Assembly: GCA_027483645.1 (NCBI GenBank)
Contig: JAIXUD010000009.1
Span: 552,814-616,813, forward strand
DNA: 64,000 nucleotides
Reading direction: 5' to 3'
Source of the DNA: Sphingobacteriales bacterium
Lineage (GTDB): Bacteria; Bacteroidota; Bacteroidia; Chitinophagales; CAIOSU01
Below, one piece after another: positions 35,095-44,312 of this stretch. The notes under the pieces are model-generated. The model worked only from the letters and a program-made list of their open reading frames with translations, had not been told where the DNA came from and ran no database searches. Every line of letters starts with the position of its first letter. The first letter of the stretch is position 1. A program made the position numbers and the translations under genes.

Positions 35095-36146
35095 GCCAGT
35101 TCCTCCACTTTGCTACGGATGGCTACCTTTTCGGGTTTATGGATGGCTGGTACGGTAATGGTAAAAATACTGCCGTGAGGTGTATTGTCTTTTACCGTTA
35201 CCTCGCCCTTATGGTTTCGCACTACACGCTCAACAATAAACAAACCCAAACCCGTGCCTTTGGCAGTTCGGGTAAGCTCATTGCCCACCCTATAAAACTT
35301 CTTAAACACCTGCTTCTTATCTGCTGCCGAAATACCGATGCCAAAGTCAGCTATGGCAATATTCGCCACGCCACCTGTTGCACTAAGGGTTATCCGCACT
35401 ACCCTACTTTCGCCCGAGTATTTCACGGCATTTTCAAGCAAGTTCCAAATGGCCGAGGTAAAAGGGGAAGGGTCTAGTGCCATCCACATGTTCTCTTTTA
35501 TATCGGTTTCGAATGTCCACTGTTCGCCGTATTGGGTCTGCGCCTTCTGTACAAGGTCACTAACAAACGCCGATAGATTGGTCTCATCAAAACTGTAGGT
35601 ATAAGAGAGTGATTCAATCTTCGCGGCCAGCAGTATATTGTCCACCAAGGTTTCAAGTCTATCTACATCAGCTACGGCATTATTTGCCAACTTCTTATAC
35701 CTATCGTCCATCCCTGCCCATCGGTTAAGGGTTTGCAGGGAGAGTTTAATGGAAGTCATGGGCGATTTAAGCTCATGTGTAATGCTGAGCAGGAAATTGT
35801 TTTGCTGCCTCGCGAGGGCTATTTCTTTATAAAAAGTACGGGTTAATTGCCAAGCCCCTAAGGCTAAAAGCGACATAAAAACCAGCCCCTCGCTACGTAT
35901 CATCCACTTTTGTCGATTAAATTTGGCATCCAAATCTTGGAAGTGGGGAGTGCTGAAGTATGTTCGGTCATCCAGCTGCAAATCGTTCTTGATGTTGTAA
36001 AGCACCTGCTCCTTTTCAGCAATCGCATCAAATGCCCGCATGTTCTTGTCAGACAAGAGATACGTCCACCACATATAGCTGGCAAATATGTAGAATATCA
36101 CTACATAAAAAAGGGCTGGCGGACTGATGTATTTACTATTGGGCAT
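35091..36146 (-). CDS. Sensor histidine kinase
   Basis: A 351-residue membrane kinase. Two hydrophobic helices (about 9-28 and 84-104) enclose a short sensor region of about 55 residues. His124 is the phospho-acceptor in SITHELKSPMTSIKLSLQTLN. HATPase motifs are NLLENAVKYSG, ADFGIGIS and GTGLGLFIVERVV. No receiver is encoded next to it, so its partner is elsewhere. It lies six bases downstream of the large kinase gene on the same strand and overlaps the Dph6-like gene by four bases, making a three-gene operon. Confidence 0.93.
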   Translation of the reverse strand: MPNSKYISPPALFYVVIFYIFASYMWWTYLLSDKNMRAFDAIAEKEQVLYNIKNDLQLDDRTYFSTPHFQDLDAKFNRQKWMIRSEGLVFMSLLALGAWQLTRTFYKEIALARQQNNFLLSITHELKSPMTSIKLSLQTLNRWAGMDDRYKKLANNAVADVDRLETLVDNILLAAKIESLSYTYSFDETNLSAFVSDLVQKAQTQYGEQWTFETDIKENMWMALDPSPFTSAIWNLLENAVKYSGESRVVRITLSATGGVANIAIADFGIGISAADKKQVFKKFYRVGNELTRTAKGTGLGLFIVERVVRNHKGEVTVKDNTPHGSIFTITVPAIHKPEKVAIRSKVEELA

Positions 36147-36152
36147 AGCTCT

Positions 36153-39100
36153 TTATTTGTGCAAAGGGAGTTTCACCAAAAAGGTGGTGCCAACCTCAGG
36201 TTCACTGTTAAACCATACCTCACCGCCCGCGTTTTCCACTATCTGCTTGCTTATGGCCAAGCCGAGGCCCGTGCCAGAGCTTTTAGTAGTAAAGTTGGGC
36301 ACAAACACCCGGCTGCGCTGCTCTTCGTTTATCCCTATACCATTATCTTTAACCCATACAGTGGTATAATGGTTCTCACGTTCAATGCCTATTTCTACCG
36401 TGCCATCCCTATCATCGGGTATAGCCTGCACTGCGTTCTTTACCAAGTTGTTAAACACCCGCAGCACTTGGTTTTTATCGGCATATATCCAAACAGGTTC
36501 GCCTCGGGTATGCACTATACTCACATTTTGCTCATCGCGGAACAAATCTGCTACCGATGCCACCACTTCCGCAATATCGAACACCTCATTGTGTGCCGTA
36601 GGCATCTTGGCAAAAGACGAAAACTCCGATGCTATGTGAGAAAGGCTGTCAATCTGCTCAATCATGGTAGCCATTACCCGCTGCGCCAGTACATCCACAT
36701 TCGGGCGGCCATCGGCCATGGCGCGCTGTAAGTGCTGTATACTCAGCTTCATCGGTGTAAGCGGGTTCTTTATCTCGTGGGCAATCTGCTTAGCCATTTC
36801 GCGCCAAGCACTCTCCCTTTCTGATCGGGCCAGCAGGTCGGCGCTTTGCTCCAGCTCGCCTATCATTTTGTTGTATTCGTTTACCAGCTTGCCTATCTCA
36901 TCGTTGTTCTTCCACTCAATCGGTTCGTTCTTACGGCCTAATTGGGTTTCTTTGATCTTTTCGCTGATAGCGGATAGTGGCGAAGTAATGGACCGAGAAA
37001 GTAAATAGGCAATAGAACCAGCCGCGATCAACAAAAGCACATACACGTTGATAAGCGCCACTAGGAACGATGATATTTCGCCTTGCAACTCCTTTTCCCT
37101 GGCAAAATATGGCAGGTTCAAGTAAGCCACCAACTCGCCGTTCATGTTGCGCAAGGGTACGTACACTGCCAAGTAGGTAAGGTCTCCGATGGCTTCGTTT
37201 TGGAGCACTTGCGAACGCTTATTTACTTCCAATTCCTTGTAAGCTATTGGGTTGATGACATCTGATAGCAGGCCCTTTTCAAATATATCGGGCTGGCTGG
37301 TATTGATGAGGCTGCCACTGCGATTGTATATGTTGATATCCATATTATGGATGTCGGCCAACGTAGGCAGGTCTGATTGGCGATCGTTTACGTTCTGTAT
37401 TGAGCGGTAATCCCTTATCTGCAAGAAATCCTCGTTTTGGCGCAAGTTATATTCAATGGCCGATTTAATGGCAATTTGCTTACGGATGAGCCTATCAATG
37501 TGATAGAAATCATATTCGCCCCTGAAGTGCAGCAGCGTTACAAAACCAATGGTTAAGAAACTGAACACGAGCATCGCAATCATGGAGTACTGTATCTTAT
37601 CTTTAAATGACAAGTCTAGTAGCCCGCGCCACGTGGTTTGCCGATTGTATAGCTTAATTATTACGCCCAACATGAGCACAATGAACGCAAAGAGCAAGTA
37701 AAGCCCGAATAGGTAAGAAAACAGCGTAACCGGCTGCAGCCAGCCGTCGCTAGGTTTGGAGATGATTACCCATTTATCATTACCTGCGAAGTATGCTAAG
37801 TGGCTGGTGCCATTGCGCACCCGGTGGAAATACTCCTCCTCAATTAGGCTATCCATCGGGAAATCGAATTCATAACTGTAGGCAAAGTTACCCTCCTTCC
37901 GTATCAAGTTACCGTTTTCGTAAACCGCATGGCTATACAGGTCGCTTTCCTCGGGTAGCTTTATTTTCTCCTCCAGCAGGAGCTCCGGGTATAGGTTGGT
38001 TTTGGCGTAGCTTTTCGGGTTCATCTCAATGATGATGGTACCGATAAACTTGTTTTTGTAGAGGATGGGCAGGTTGCACAGGTAAGCATAGCTACCGCCG
38101 GTTTTGGGTATGAAGTAAAGGTAGTCGCTCGGCGGGGTAAGCTCGGCATTCTCGTCCAGCAAGTCGAAGAACGAATCTCCCTCACCCAGTATCAAATCGC
38201 CAGACTTATTTATTAGGTAAATACTGATGTCATACTTATTAAAGTACCCCCCAAAATACAGCGTGCGTATACGCTTCACGATATCTTTGGTAGAGATAAA
38301 GGGCGTAAGGAAGTAGTTTTTCACAAACTGGTCGGCAAAAATGCGGTCTTGCAAATCAAGGAAGAGGTACTCGGTAATGCGATCGCGCTGGTCGGCTAGT
38401 TTGCGGGCTGAAGTTTTGCGTTGCTCCAGCTCGCGCATCTGGTTGTAGTGGTACATGTGCACCGATGAAAATACCGCGAACAAAATAATGAGTAAAGTAA
38501 GGTTGGTAAAACTGGTCAAGTCGCGCTCATGGCTCACCTGCCTCAGCATAAAACCCAAGTACAACAGCACCCAAGGCACGGATACGAGCAATACCATGGT
38601 TTCGCCAAGGGCAAATAGTATCACTAAAAAACCCAACCCTAAAACCAGCAGTGCAATTACATGAAACAAGGTAGGCAACTTGAAACCGCTGATGTACCGC
38701 ACAAACTTGAACGTAAGCAAATAATAACTGAGCAACAACATACTGATGCCGAGCATGCCCAGCAAACTATAGCTGGTAAGGCTCATAAAGTTGTTCAAGT
38801 CGAACGGAATGCGAGAGTTGAGCATGAGGTTGTTGAACAACAGCCCAATCCAATAAGCACTTAAGAACAATAGGATGTAACTACCAACGGTGATGAGTTT
38901 GTTGGCCAAAGGCATGCGAAAATCGAGCTTCCGGAAAGGTGCATACCTGAACAAGAACCATGTGCTATTAAATAAGAAGAGTAGGTTAAAAAGCAAATCG
39001 CCCAGCGACTTGTTGATGGTAGACGAGGCGAAGTATTGCGGGTCGAACAAAGCGAGCTTGCTAAACTCTTTTGGCATATCCAATAGTACCATTACGGCCC

Positions 39101-39863
39101 TGATGCCTACCAATATGGCCAACAAAAATGCAAAGGCCCACCAGCCGTTACTTCTACGCTGTATGAATACTGCAAAAGTGTTTACCGCTGCCAGAATAAG
39201 CAATAGCATGGCAAATTGCATCCAAGCCAACGACTCGTTGGGCAACTTGTTGTATTGAAACATATCGGCACGCAAGTGAAACAAGGCTTTACCTTGCTGA
39301 TCATTTACCGGTACCGCGTCGGGGAAACTCTCCAACTCCAACTGCACAAATGCTGGCATATTGAATTTGGGGTTGAACTGGTCTTTCAAGTATTGATTCT
39401 GCACCGGAAAATAGCTGTAGACCGGTACCATACCAATAAAGTAGTACTTGCTACCGGCAATTACCCTAGTGGTTTTCAATATTTGATAGTAGCTGCTTTG
39501 CTGTTTGAGGAAACTACTGCCTTCCTCAAGGGCTTTTGCCAAGAAAGGCGGTGGCACCGCATCGTTTTTACTCCAGAAAACCAAGGAATCATCAGAAAAG
39601 ACCAGCAACTCATAAGGCCGGTTGCGAATGTCGTCAAGGCTTATCGAGTTGAAACGTTTCTTTACCACATCTTCAATAAGGGCTTGGTCGTTTACCAATG
39701 CCTTATAATCATCGGCCCATAGGTGCAGGCGGGTTTCCGTTTCGGCAGCTATTTGTGCCGTATTTACCCTCCAAGTACCCCGCCAATCGAGCAGCAAAGT
39801 AGTAAGCAGCACCAGCAAAAAACTGATGAGCAGGGTAAGAGATATTTTCAGGTAGCGATGCAA
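36153..39863 (-). CDS. Large multi-pass sensor histidine kinase (NtrY-like, HAMP)
   Basis: A 1236-residue membrane kinase. After one N-terminal helix and a periplasmic loop comes a block of about six further helices (roughly 215-450), a second extracytoplasmic region with a dCACHE-like look, helices near 730 and 770, and a third sensor region. A HAMP-like segment follows (SRSITSPLSAISEKIKETQ), then His1029 in KQIAHEIKNPLTPMKLSIQHLQ, and a HATPase (NLVKNAVQAI, DNGIGI, GTGLGLAISKQIV). The kinase core is closest in motifs to NtrY. The exceptional length of the sensor part suggests several signals. It is the first gene of the three-gene minus-strand operon. Confidence 0.92.
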   Translation of the reverse strand: MHRYLKISLTLLISFLLVLLTTLLLDWRGTWRVNTAQIAAETETRLHLWADDYKALVNDQALIEDVVKKRFNSISLDDIRNRPYELLVFSDDSLVFWSKNDAVPPPFLAKALEEGSSFLKQQSSYYQILKTTRVIAGSKYYFIGMVPVYSYFPVQNQYLKDQFNPKFNMPAFVQLELESFPDAVPVNDQQGKALFHLRADMFQYNKLPNESLAWMQFAMLLLILAAVNTFAVFIQRRSNGWWAFAFLLAILVGIRAVMVLLDMPKEFSKLALFDPQYFASSTINKSLGDLLFNLLFLFNSTWFLFRYAPFRKLDFRMPLANKLITVGSYILLFLSAYWIGLLFNNLMLNSRIPFDLNNFMSLTSYSLLGMLGISMLLLSYYLLTFKFVRYISGFKLPTLFHVIALLVLGLGFLVILFALGETMVLLVSVPWVLLYLGFMLRQVSHERDLTSFTNLTLLIILFAVFSSVHMYHYNQMRELEQRKTSARKLADQRDRITEYLFLDLQDRIFADQFVKNYFLTPFISTKDIVKRIRTLYFGGYFNKYDISIYLINKSGDLILGEGDSFFDLLDENAELTPPSDYLYFIPKTGGSYAYLCNLPILYKNKFIGTIIIEMNPKSYAKTNLYPELLLEEKIKLPEESDLYSHAVYENGNLIRKEGNFAYSYEFDFPMDSLIEEEYFHRVRNGTSHLAYFAGNDKWVIISKPSDGWLQPVTLFSYLFGLYLLFAFIVLMLGVIIKLYNRQTTWRGLLDLSFKDKIQYSMIAMLVFSFLTIGFVTLLHFRGEYDFYHIDRLIRKQIAIKSAIEYNLRQNEDFLQIRDYRSIQNVNDRQSDLPTLADIHNMDINIYNRSGSLINTSQPDIFEKGLLSDVINPIAYKELEVNKRSQVLQNEAIGDLTYLAVYVPLRNMNGELVAYLNLPYFAREKELQGEISSFLVALINVYVLLLIAAGSIAYLLSRSITSPLSAISEKIKETQLGRKNEPIEWKNNDEIGKLVNEYNKMIGELEQSADLLARSERESAWREMAKQIAHEIKNPLTPMKLSIQHLQRAMADGRPNVDVLAQRVMATMIEQIDSLSHIASEFSSFAKMPTAHNEVFDIAEVVASVADLFRDEQNVSIVHTRGEPVWIYADKNQVLRVFNNLVKNAVQAIPDDRDGTVEIGIERENHYTTVWVKDNGIGINEEQRSRVFVPNFTTKSSGTGLGLAISKQIVENAGGEVWFNSEPEVGTTFLVKLPLHK

Positions 39864-39867
39864 AATT

Positions 39868-40048
39868 GGTTATTAGTTACTGGTTATTGGTTATTGGTTA
39901 TTGGTCAGGGTTAATTATTACTGATTTATTACTCAATAGTTAGAAGTGGTTGTCCGGTAAAAATAAAGAGGCAAAGTAGTTTATCGCAATTCATATCTGA
40001 TAAATGCAAACCAATAACTAATAATTTATAACCAATAACCTGTAACTA
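39868..40048. repeat. Paired inverted CAATAAC arrays in an intergenic gap
   Basis: GGTTATT units at about 39868-39904 face CAATAAC units at about 40010-40045, the two ends of the gap between divergently repeated minus-strand genes. They could pair over the 105-base stretch between them, in which nothing else is recognised. Confidence 0.55.
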
Positions 40049-40052
40049 AACA

Positions 40053-41342
40053 TCATGGAAAACGAATACCCGGTAGCTGCACTACCGAAACGGTAGGGAT
40101 GGTAGCACGGTACTCCGCGTTCATTACTGCTATAAACTCATTGGCTATCAAGGCCGCACCGCGCTGGCTGGGGTTCAACCCATCCAGCGAAAAAAAGCCC
40201 CCACTTACCAATTCATTGTTAAACTCTTGGCCGTTTATCTGCAAACCAGTCTCTAGCTTGGCATACAATGCATTAATATCCACCACGCTCAAGCCCTTCT
40301 CTTCAGCCAACTCCCGGATAATAACATTGTAACCCAACACCTGCGAGCGGATTTCGGCTAATTCGGCCTCATCCAACACATATTGTGCCGAAATGGGCGT
40401 TAAAGAGCCTAGAAATAAACATTTTACCGAGTCGAGCGGTAAGGTGAGTAGCAGCTTCTCTGTTGCCTTAATTTGGCGCTTGCCACCAGGCGCATTCGCA
40501 TCGGCAATGATAAACGCATTCGGCCCCGGTTGAAACGAAATGCCCTGCCCTACATACGCTTGGTTGAGTGCATCAGCAAGGGGTTGGTCTAGCTCCAACG
40601 CGTTATAAGGTATGGTATTAAAAAACGGAAAGGCTGTGACATCAGGCAGAGTAGCAACAAAGCCCGCCGCGGCAGTATCTTGCGCTAAACTATCAACCAG
40701 CGGCAATAGGTAGTTGTAATATTGGATGGCAGCCGGGGCCGGTACTTGGCTAATGGCCTGGGCCAGCAAATCTTCCATACCCAGCCAAATGGTAAACAAC
40801 CTGGGCGACTGGGCTAGGACAGCCTCAGCAACGGAAATGGAATCCAGTCCTGTGCGGAAATAGTACCTATTGCTTGCCGACAAATTGACGTTATCAATAT
40901 CAGCGACCTTCAAAAACGGTATGCCCATGTTGCCATAAGGCCCACCCTTCGATGCGTAGAACGAGCTGGCAAAGGTACCATTGGTCACTTCCCTGCGCAC
41001 CGGTATTACTGATGTTTCGCCCAAACAATCCTCCTTATTGCCTAGATCAAACTTGGCTAAAAGTATTCCATTTATAAAAGCAAATCCGCCCGTATCCGCC
41101 GTTAGCGGTTGGGTAAAGCTGTTGCCGCCCACCAACTGCAATTGTTGGGCGATTAATGCGGGATAACTATACTGCTGGGCCTCAAAATGTAATGCACCAT
41201 CGGCAAAGCCAGCCGTTTCGCTGCCACCAATAGCCACATAGGGCGTTAGCGGTAGCACGCCACGGTTGATGGGGTCAGTATCCAACAGGTCTTTTCCGCA
41301 ACCCGCAAGTACCAGCAAAGCTATGGCGTACCAATACTTCAT
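40053..41342 (-). CDS. SGNH/GDSL-type hydrolase-like lipoprotein, degenerate active site
   Basis: A 429-residue lipoprotein (lipobox VLAGC, Cys15) with an SGNH-hydrolase fold. Block I is VAIGGSETAGFADGA, with Ser41 in the nucleophile place. Block III reads WLGMEDLLA, where family members in Bacteroidetes usually have a GNND-type Asn. Block V reads SLDGLNPSQRGAALIANEFI, where a catalytic His is expected in place of the Asn. With two of the four SGNH residues changed, esterase activity is doubtful. The gene overlaps the next gene upstream (FadL-like) by four bases, a pairing common in Bacteroidota. The comparison is from memory of the family. Confidence 0.8.
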   Translation of the reverse strand: MKYWYAIALLVLAGCGKDLLDTDPINRGVLPLTPYVAIGGSETAGFADGALHFEAQQYSYPALIAQQLQLVGGNSFTQPLTADTGGFAFINGILLAKFDLGNKEDCLGETSVIPVRREVTNGTFASSFYASKGGPYGNMGIPFLKVADIDNVNLSASNRYYFRTGLDSISVAEAVLAQSPRLFTIWLGMEDLLAQAISQVPAPAAIQYYNYLLPLVDSLAQDTAAAGFVATLPDVTAFPFFNTIPYNALELDQPLADALNQAYVGQGISFQPGPNAFIIADANAPGGKRQIKATEKLLLTLPLDSVKCLFLGSLTPISAQYVLDEAELAEIRSQVLGYNVIIRELAEEKGLSVVDINALYAKLETGLQINGQEFNNELVSGGFFSLDGLNPSQRGAALIANEFIAVMNAEYRATIPTVSVVQLPGIRFP

Positions 41343-42646
41343 GGGGCAGCGGGGGTTGTGGGGGTTGAAGGACTTTCTGGAGTTTCGGGCAGTAAAGGCT
41401 TGTTCTTCTTTCCAAAATTGAAATTGAGCGCCACCCCAAAGGTGATGCCCCTACCACGGTAGGTACCGCCCAACTTGGCGTAGTTTTCCGCTTGCTTTTC
41501 TGCACGGCCTACACCTTCTAGGTAGGTGAAGCTTACATCCAATTCAAAGCGCTCGCTGCTGCGCATGGTAGCGCCAAGGGTAATGGCAAACCTATCGGCA
41601 TCGGGCGTTTCGGGTGATACAAAGCCGTCGCGCACAGGGTTCAAATCCAAGTAGGTACCCGCGCGAATGGTGAACGTACTATCAATATCATAACTGCCGC
41701 CCAAGCGAATAGTAAAAGCGTTTTTGAAGTTTCGAGGAAGGTAAATATCATCCAGTACGCTGGTATTCTCCTGGAAATCGATGGCAACGGTATCGTACAC
41801 CTTCCAGCCCACATAGTTCACATCCAAATTGATGGCCAAGCGGGACTCAGGGCGGTAAGTGATGCCCATATCTAGTATCCAAGGGGTATTGAGTTCAGTA
41901 CTGATGGCTGTATTGAGGAATGAATCGCGCAAGGCGGTTGGCACTGTAAAGCGCGCCTCGCCATTTTTAGCCTTATACTTGATGGCCGATTTGTAGCTTA
42001 CCCCTACATCCAGCTTTTTGCTAATGCGCACATGCACCCCAGCGTTAAAGCCATAGCCGCCAGCTTTGCCGCTCAGCCTTGCCTCGCCATCCAAGCCTGA
42101 TGGTAAGGTCACCGGCAGGTTGCGCGCAAGTGCCACACTACCGCGGCCATATATAAACCCAGCCCCAATGCCTACCCTATCTTTAATATTGTAACTGAAC
42201 GTAGGCTGTATATGAATGGTGCGCAACGACGTGCTAGTAAGCACATATTTGCCTGCCCAGGTTCTACCCCAATCCACGCTGCTACCAAAGGGTGTATACA
42301 CACCCAAGCCTATCTTCCAAGGTTGGTTTTGCTTGGCATTCCAGCTCCAGTAGGCAGCAAACGGGAAGGCAGCACCAGCATCCATATCGTATATGTCACC
42401 CGTACCTTCTTCCTTAAATTGAAGTTTAGGTAATAGCACATAGGCATTTACGCTCAAGTTGTTTTTGCGAGTAAGCGATAAACCGCCAGGATTGAAATAA
42501 ATGGATGTGGCATCTAGCGGATTGGCAATGCCCGTATGGCCCATACCGGTTTGCTTGATGCCCTGTAGCGATACCTGAAAGCCGCCCGCGAATACCGCCG
42601 GGCTCCCTAAAAGCATCAACCACCAAGCCAACCACCTGTATGCCAT
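41339..42646 (-). CDS. Outer membrane transport protein, OmpP1/FadL/TodX family
   Basis: A 435-residue outer-membrane beta-barrel protein. A signal peptide (about 1-20, ending VFAGG) is followed by the FadL N-terminal region (FQVSLQGIKQTGMGHTGIANPLDATSIYFNPGGL: hatch-type NPG motif) and regular amphipathic strands through GRGITFGVALNFNFGKK. The C-terminus after the last strand is a Pro/Thr/Ser tail (about 415-435). FadL channels pass hydrophobic substrates such as long-chain fatty acids. The downstream lipoprotein of SGNH fold is translationally coupled and may act on or bind the same lipids. Confidence 0.92.
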   Translation of the reverse strand: MAYRWLAWWLMLLGSPAVFAGGFQVSLQGIKQTGMGHTGIANPLDATSIYFNPGGLSLTRKNNLSVNAYVLLPKLQFKEEGTGDIYDMDAGAAFPFAAYWSWNAKQNQPWKIGLGVYTPFGSSVDWGRTWAGKYVLTSTSLRTIHIQPTFSYNIKDRVGIGAGFIYGRGSVALARNLPVTLPSGLDGEARLSGKAGGYGFNAGVHVRISKKLDVGVSYKSAIKYKAKNGEARFTVPTALRDSFLNTAISTELNTPWILDMGITYRPESRLAINLDVNYVGWKVYDTVAIDFQENTSVLDDIYLPRNFKNAFTIRLGGSYDIDSTFTIRAGTYLDLNPVRDGFVSPETPDADRFAITLGATMRSSERFELDVSFTYLEGVGRAEKQAENYAKLGGTYRGRGITFGVALNFNFGKKNKPLLPETPESPSTPTTPAAP

Positions 42647-42647
42647 G

Positions 42648-43427
42648 TTACTTGCCGTGGGTTTTTGCTTCGTTCCAAAGTAGGTCCATTTCGCCCAAGG
42701 TCATATCGCGCAGGTCGCGCTGCTGTTCTTTGGCTTTGGCCTCAATGTATTGAAAACGGTATTGGAATTTTTTATTGGTGCGCTCCAAGGCGCTTTCTGG
42801 ATCTACATTGATAAACCGGGAGTAGTTAACGAGCGAAAACAGCAAGTCGCCGAACTCCTCTTCCACTTTCGCTGGGTCGGCGGCATCACCTTTGATTGTA
42901 TGCTCCTTCAGCTCGGCAAGTTCCTCTTCTACTTTCTCCCAAACCTGCTCGCGGTTTTCCCACTCAAAGCCTACTTGTTTCGATTTGTCTTGCAACCTAT
43001 AAGCCTTTACCATGGCAGGCAAAGAGACAGGCACGCCAGATAATACAGATTTCTTACCTTCCTTTAGCTTTATTTGCTCCCAGTTTTCCTTTACTTGGTC
43101 TTCCGTATCGGCCACCACATCGCCATATATATGCGGGTGTCGGGTTACTAGCTTATCACACAAGTCGTTGATAACGGTACTAATGTCAAAAGCGCCCTTT
43201 TCATCCCCAATTTTTGCATAAAACACGATGTGCAACAACACATCGCCCAGCTCTTCTTTAATGTTCTTCAAATCCTCCTCCAGTAAGGCATCTGCCAGCT
43301 CGTAGGTCTCTTCAATGGTGAGGTTTCGCAGGGTTTGGAAGGTTTGCTTACGGTCCCAGGGGCATTTTTCCCTCAGGTCGTCCATAATATTTAGCAACCT
43401 TTCAAAAGCTTTCAGTTTTTCCTGCAT
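42648..43427 (-). CDS. mazG: Nucleoside triphosphate pyrophosphohydrolase MazG
   Basis: A 259-residue protein with two MazG domains. The first has RLLNIMDDLREKCPWDRKQT, then EETYELADAL and EELGDVLLHIVFYA with the metal-binding Glu/Asp pattern. The second has VEEEFGDLLFSLVNYSRF. The length is that of E. coli MazG (about 260). It hydrolyses non-canonical or surplus NTPs to NMP and PPi in the cytoplasm. The stop is adjacent to the FadL start (one base between), so the three genes MazG-FadL-SGNH form one operon on the minus strand. Confidence 0.95.
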   Translation of the reverse strand: MQEKLKAFERLLNIMDDLREKCPWDRKQTFQTLRNLTIEETYELADALLEEDLKNIKEELGDVLLHIVFYAKIGDEKGAFDISTVINDLCDKLVTRHPHIYGDVVADTEDQVKENWEQIKLKEGKKSVLSGVPVSLPAMVKAYRLQDKSKQVGFEWENREQVWEKVEEELAELKEHTIKGDAADPAKVEEEFGDLLFSLVNYSRFINVDPESALERTNKKFQYRFQYIEAKAKEQQRDLRDMTLGEMDLLWNEAKTHGK

Positions 43428-43570
43428 GGGGTTTGGTTACTGGTTATTGGTGGATTAGTTATTGGTTTTTTGTCACTCCAATAACCCTAGAACTTCCTCC
43501 CAAAACTACATAAAAGACGGCAATTGTACGGTGGTCGCCGCGGTAAGGATTGCCAGAAAACGCATTACGT

Positions 43571-43690
43571 GCGTCGGGCGAGGCCCGACGCTATCATTCT
43601 TATGGTCCGCCTCAGGCGGACATAACCGAATTGCGGATTCCCCAGCGGGGTCTGGTATATTAGCATAGGGCATTTCCGCCCTATGTACGT
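43571..43690. repeat. Four-hairpin dispersed element, second family (full copy)
   Basis: Consecutive stems: 43571-43591 (GCGTCGGGC/GCCCGACGC, nine pairs, loop GAG), 43605-43621 (GTCCGCC/GGCGGAC, loop TCA), 43640-43650 (CCCC/GGGG) and 43664-43685 (CATAGGGC/GCCCTATG). The second half recurs at 12938-12990. It occupies the 372-base gap between mazG and sixA, which otherwise holds a CAATAAC-type array at 43436-43490. Confidence 0.75.
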
Positions 43691-43799
43691 AACCCCCGAC
43701 ATAAAACCATACACCCCCATGTTACCATTTGTTAACCTTTTTCATAATTACTTTCTATTGTTAACGATAGTTTAGTAGCTTTAAGCAAAGCAATTGTTT

Positions 43800-44297
43800 A
43801 TGCGCACTCTATACTTAGCAAGGCACGGAAAATCATCATGGGGATACCCGGAATTGGATGATAGCAAGCGCCCGCTAAAGCCTCGCGGCGAAAAAGACGC
43901 GCACTTTATGGGCAAGCTGCTGCGTAAAAAGGACATAAAAGCTGGCCTTATCATCAGCAGCCCTGCCACCCGCGCCTATGAAACGGCCGTAATATTTGCC
44001 GAGGAGTTGCGGTACGATGTGAAAGATATGGTAGTGAACAACGATCTATATCTCACCAGCATGCAAAAGGTATTAGAGGTGTTGAAGCAAGTGGATGATG
44101 AGCATAACGATGTGTTCGTTTTTGGGCACAACCCCGTAACACTTGAATTGGTAAACAACTTTGCGGATACCAACTTCGAAAATGTGCCCACCGCAGGCGT
44201 GGCCTGCATACAGTTTTCGGGCGATAGCTGGAAAGACGTAACGTTGCAAAATGGCCGGCTGCGTTGGCTTGATTACCCCTCGATGCACAAAGAGTAG
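43800..44297 (+). CDS. Phosphohistidine phosphatase, SixA type (histidine phosphatase family)
   Basis: A 165-residue histidine-phosphatase-superfamily protein. The phospho-accepting RHG is in LYLARHGKSSWG near the N-terminus; a second Arg is in SSPATRAYETAVIFAEEL and the catalytic His in VFVFGHNPVTLELVN. The short form lacking a long insertion is that of SixA, which removes phosphate from histidine of phosphotransfer proteins such as ArcB Hpt. The ATG at 43800 is preferred over the TTG at 43794. The partner Hpt is unknown; an Hpt gene is present at 6573 in this window. Confidence 0.9.
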   Translation: MRTLYLARHGKSSWGYPELDDSKRPLKPRGEKDAHFMGKLLRKKDIKAGLIISSPATRAYETAVIFAEELRYDVKDMVVNNDLYLTSMQKVLEVLKQVDDEHNDVFVFGHNPVTLELVNNFADTNFENVPTAGVACIQFSGDSWKDVTLQNGRLRWLDYPSMHKE

Positions 44298-44312
44298 AAT
44301 CTATTACCCACC

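Noticed and set aside
35910-36731. Plus-strand ORF of 273 residues
   Set aside because: It lies antisense across two sensor kinase genes whose catalytic motifs are clear, and its own translation has no recognisable domain.
39216-39722. Plus-strand ORF of 168 residues
   Set aside because: It is antisense to the N-terminal region of the large sensor kinase, which has a continuous 1236-codon frame with recognisable membrane and kinase parts.
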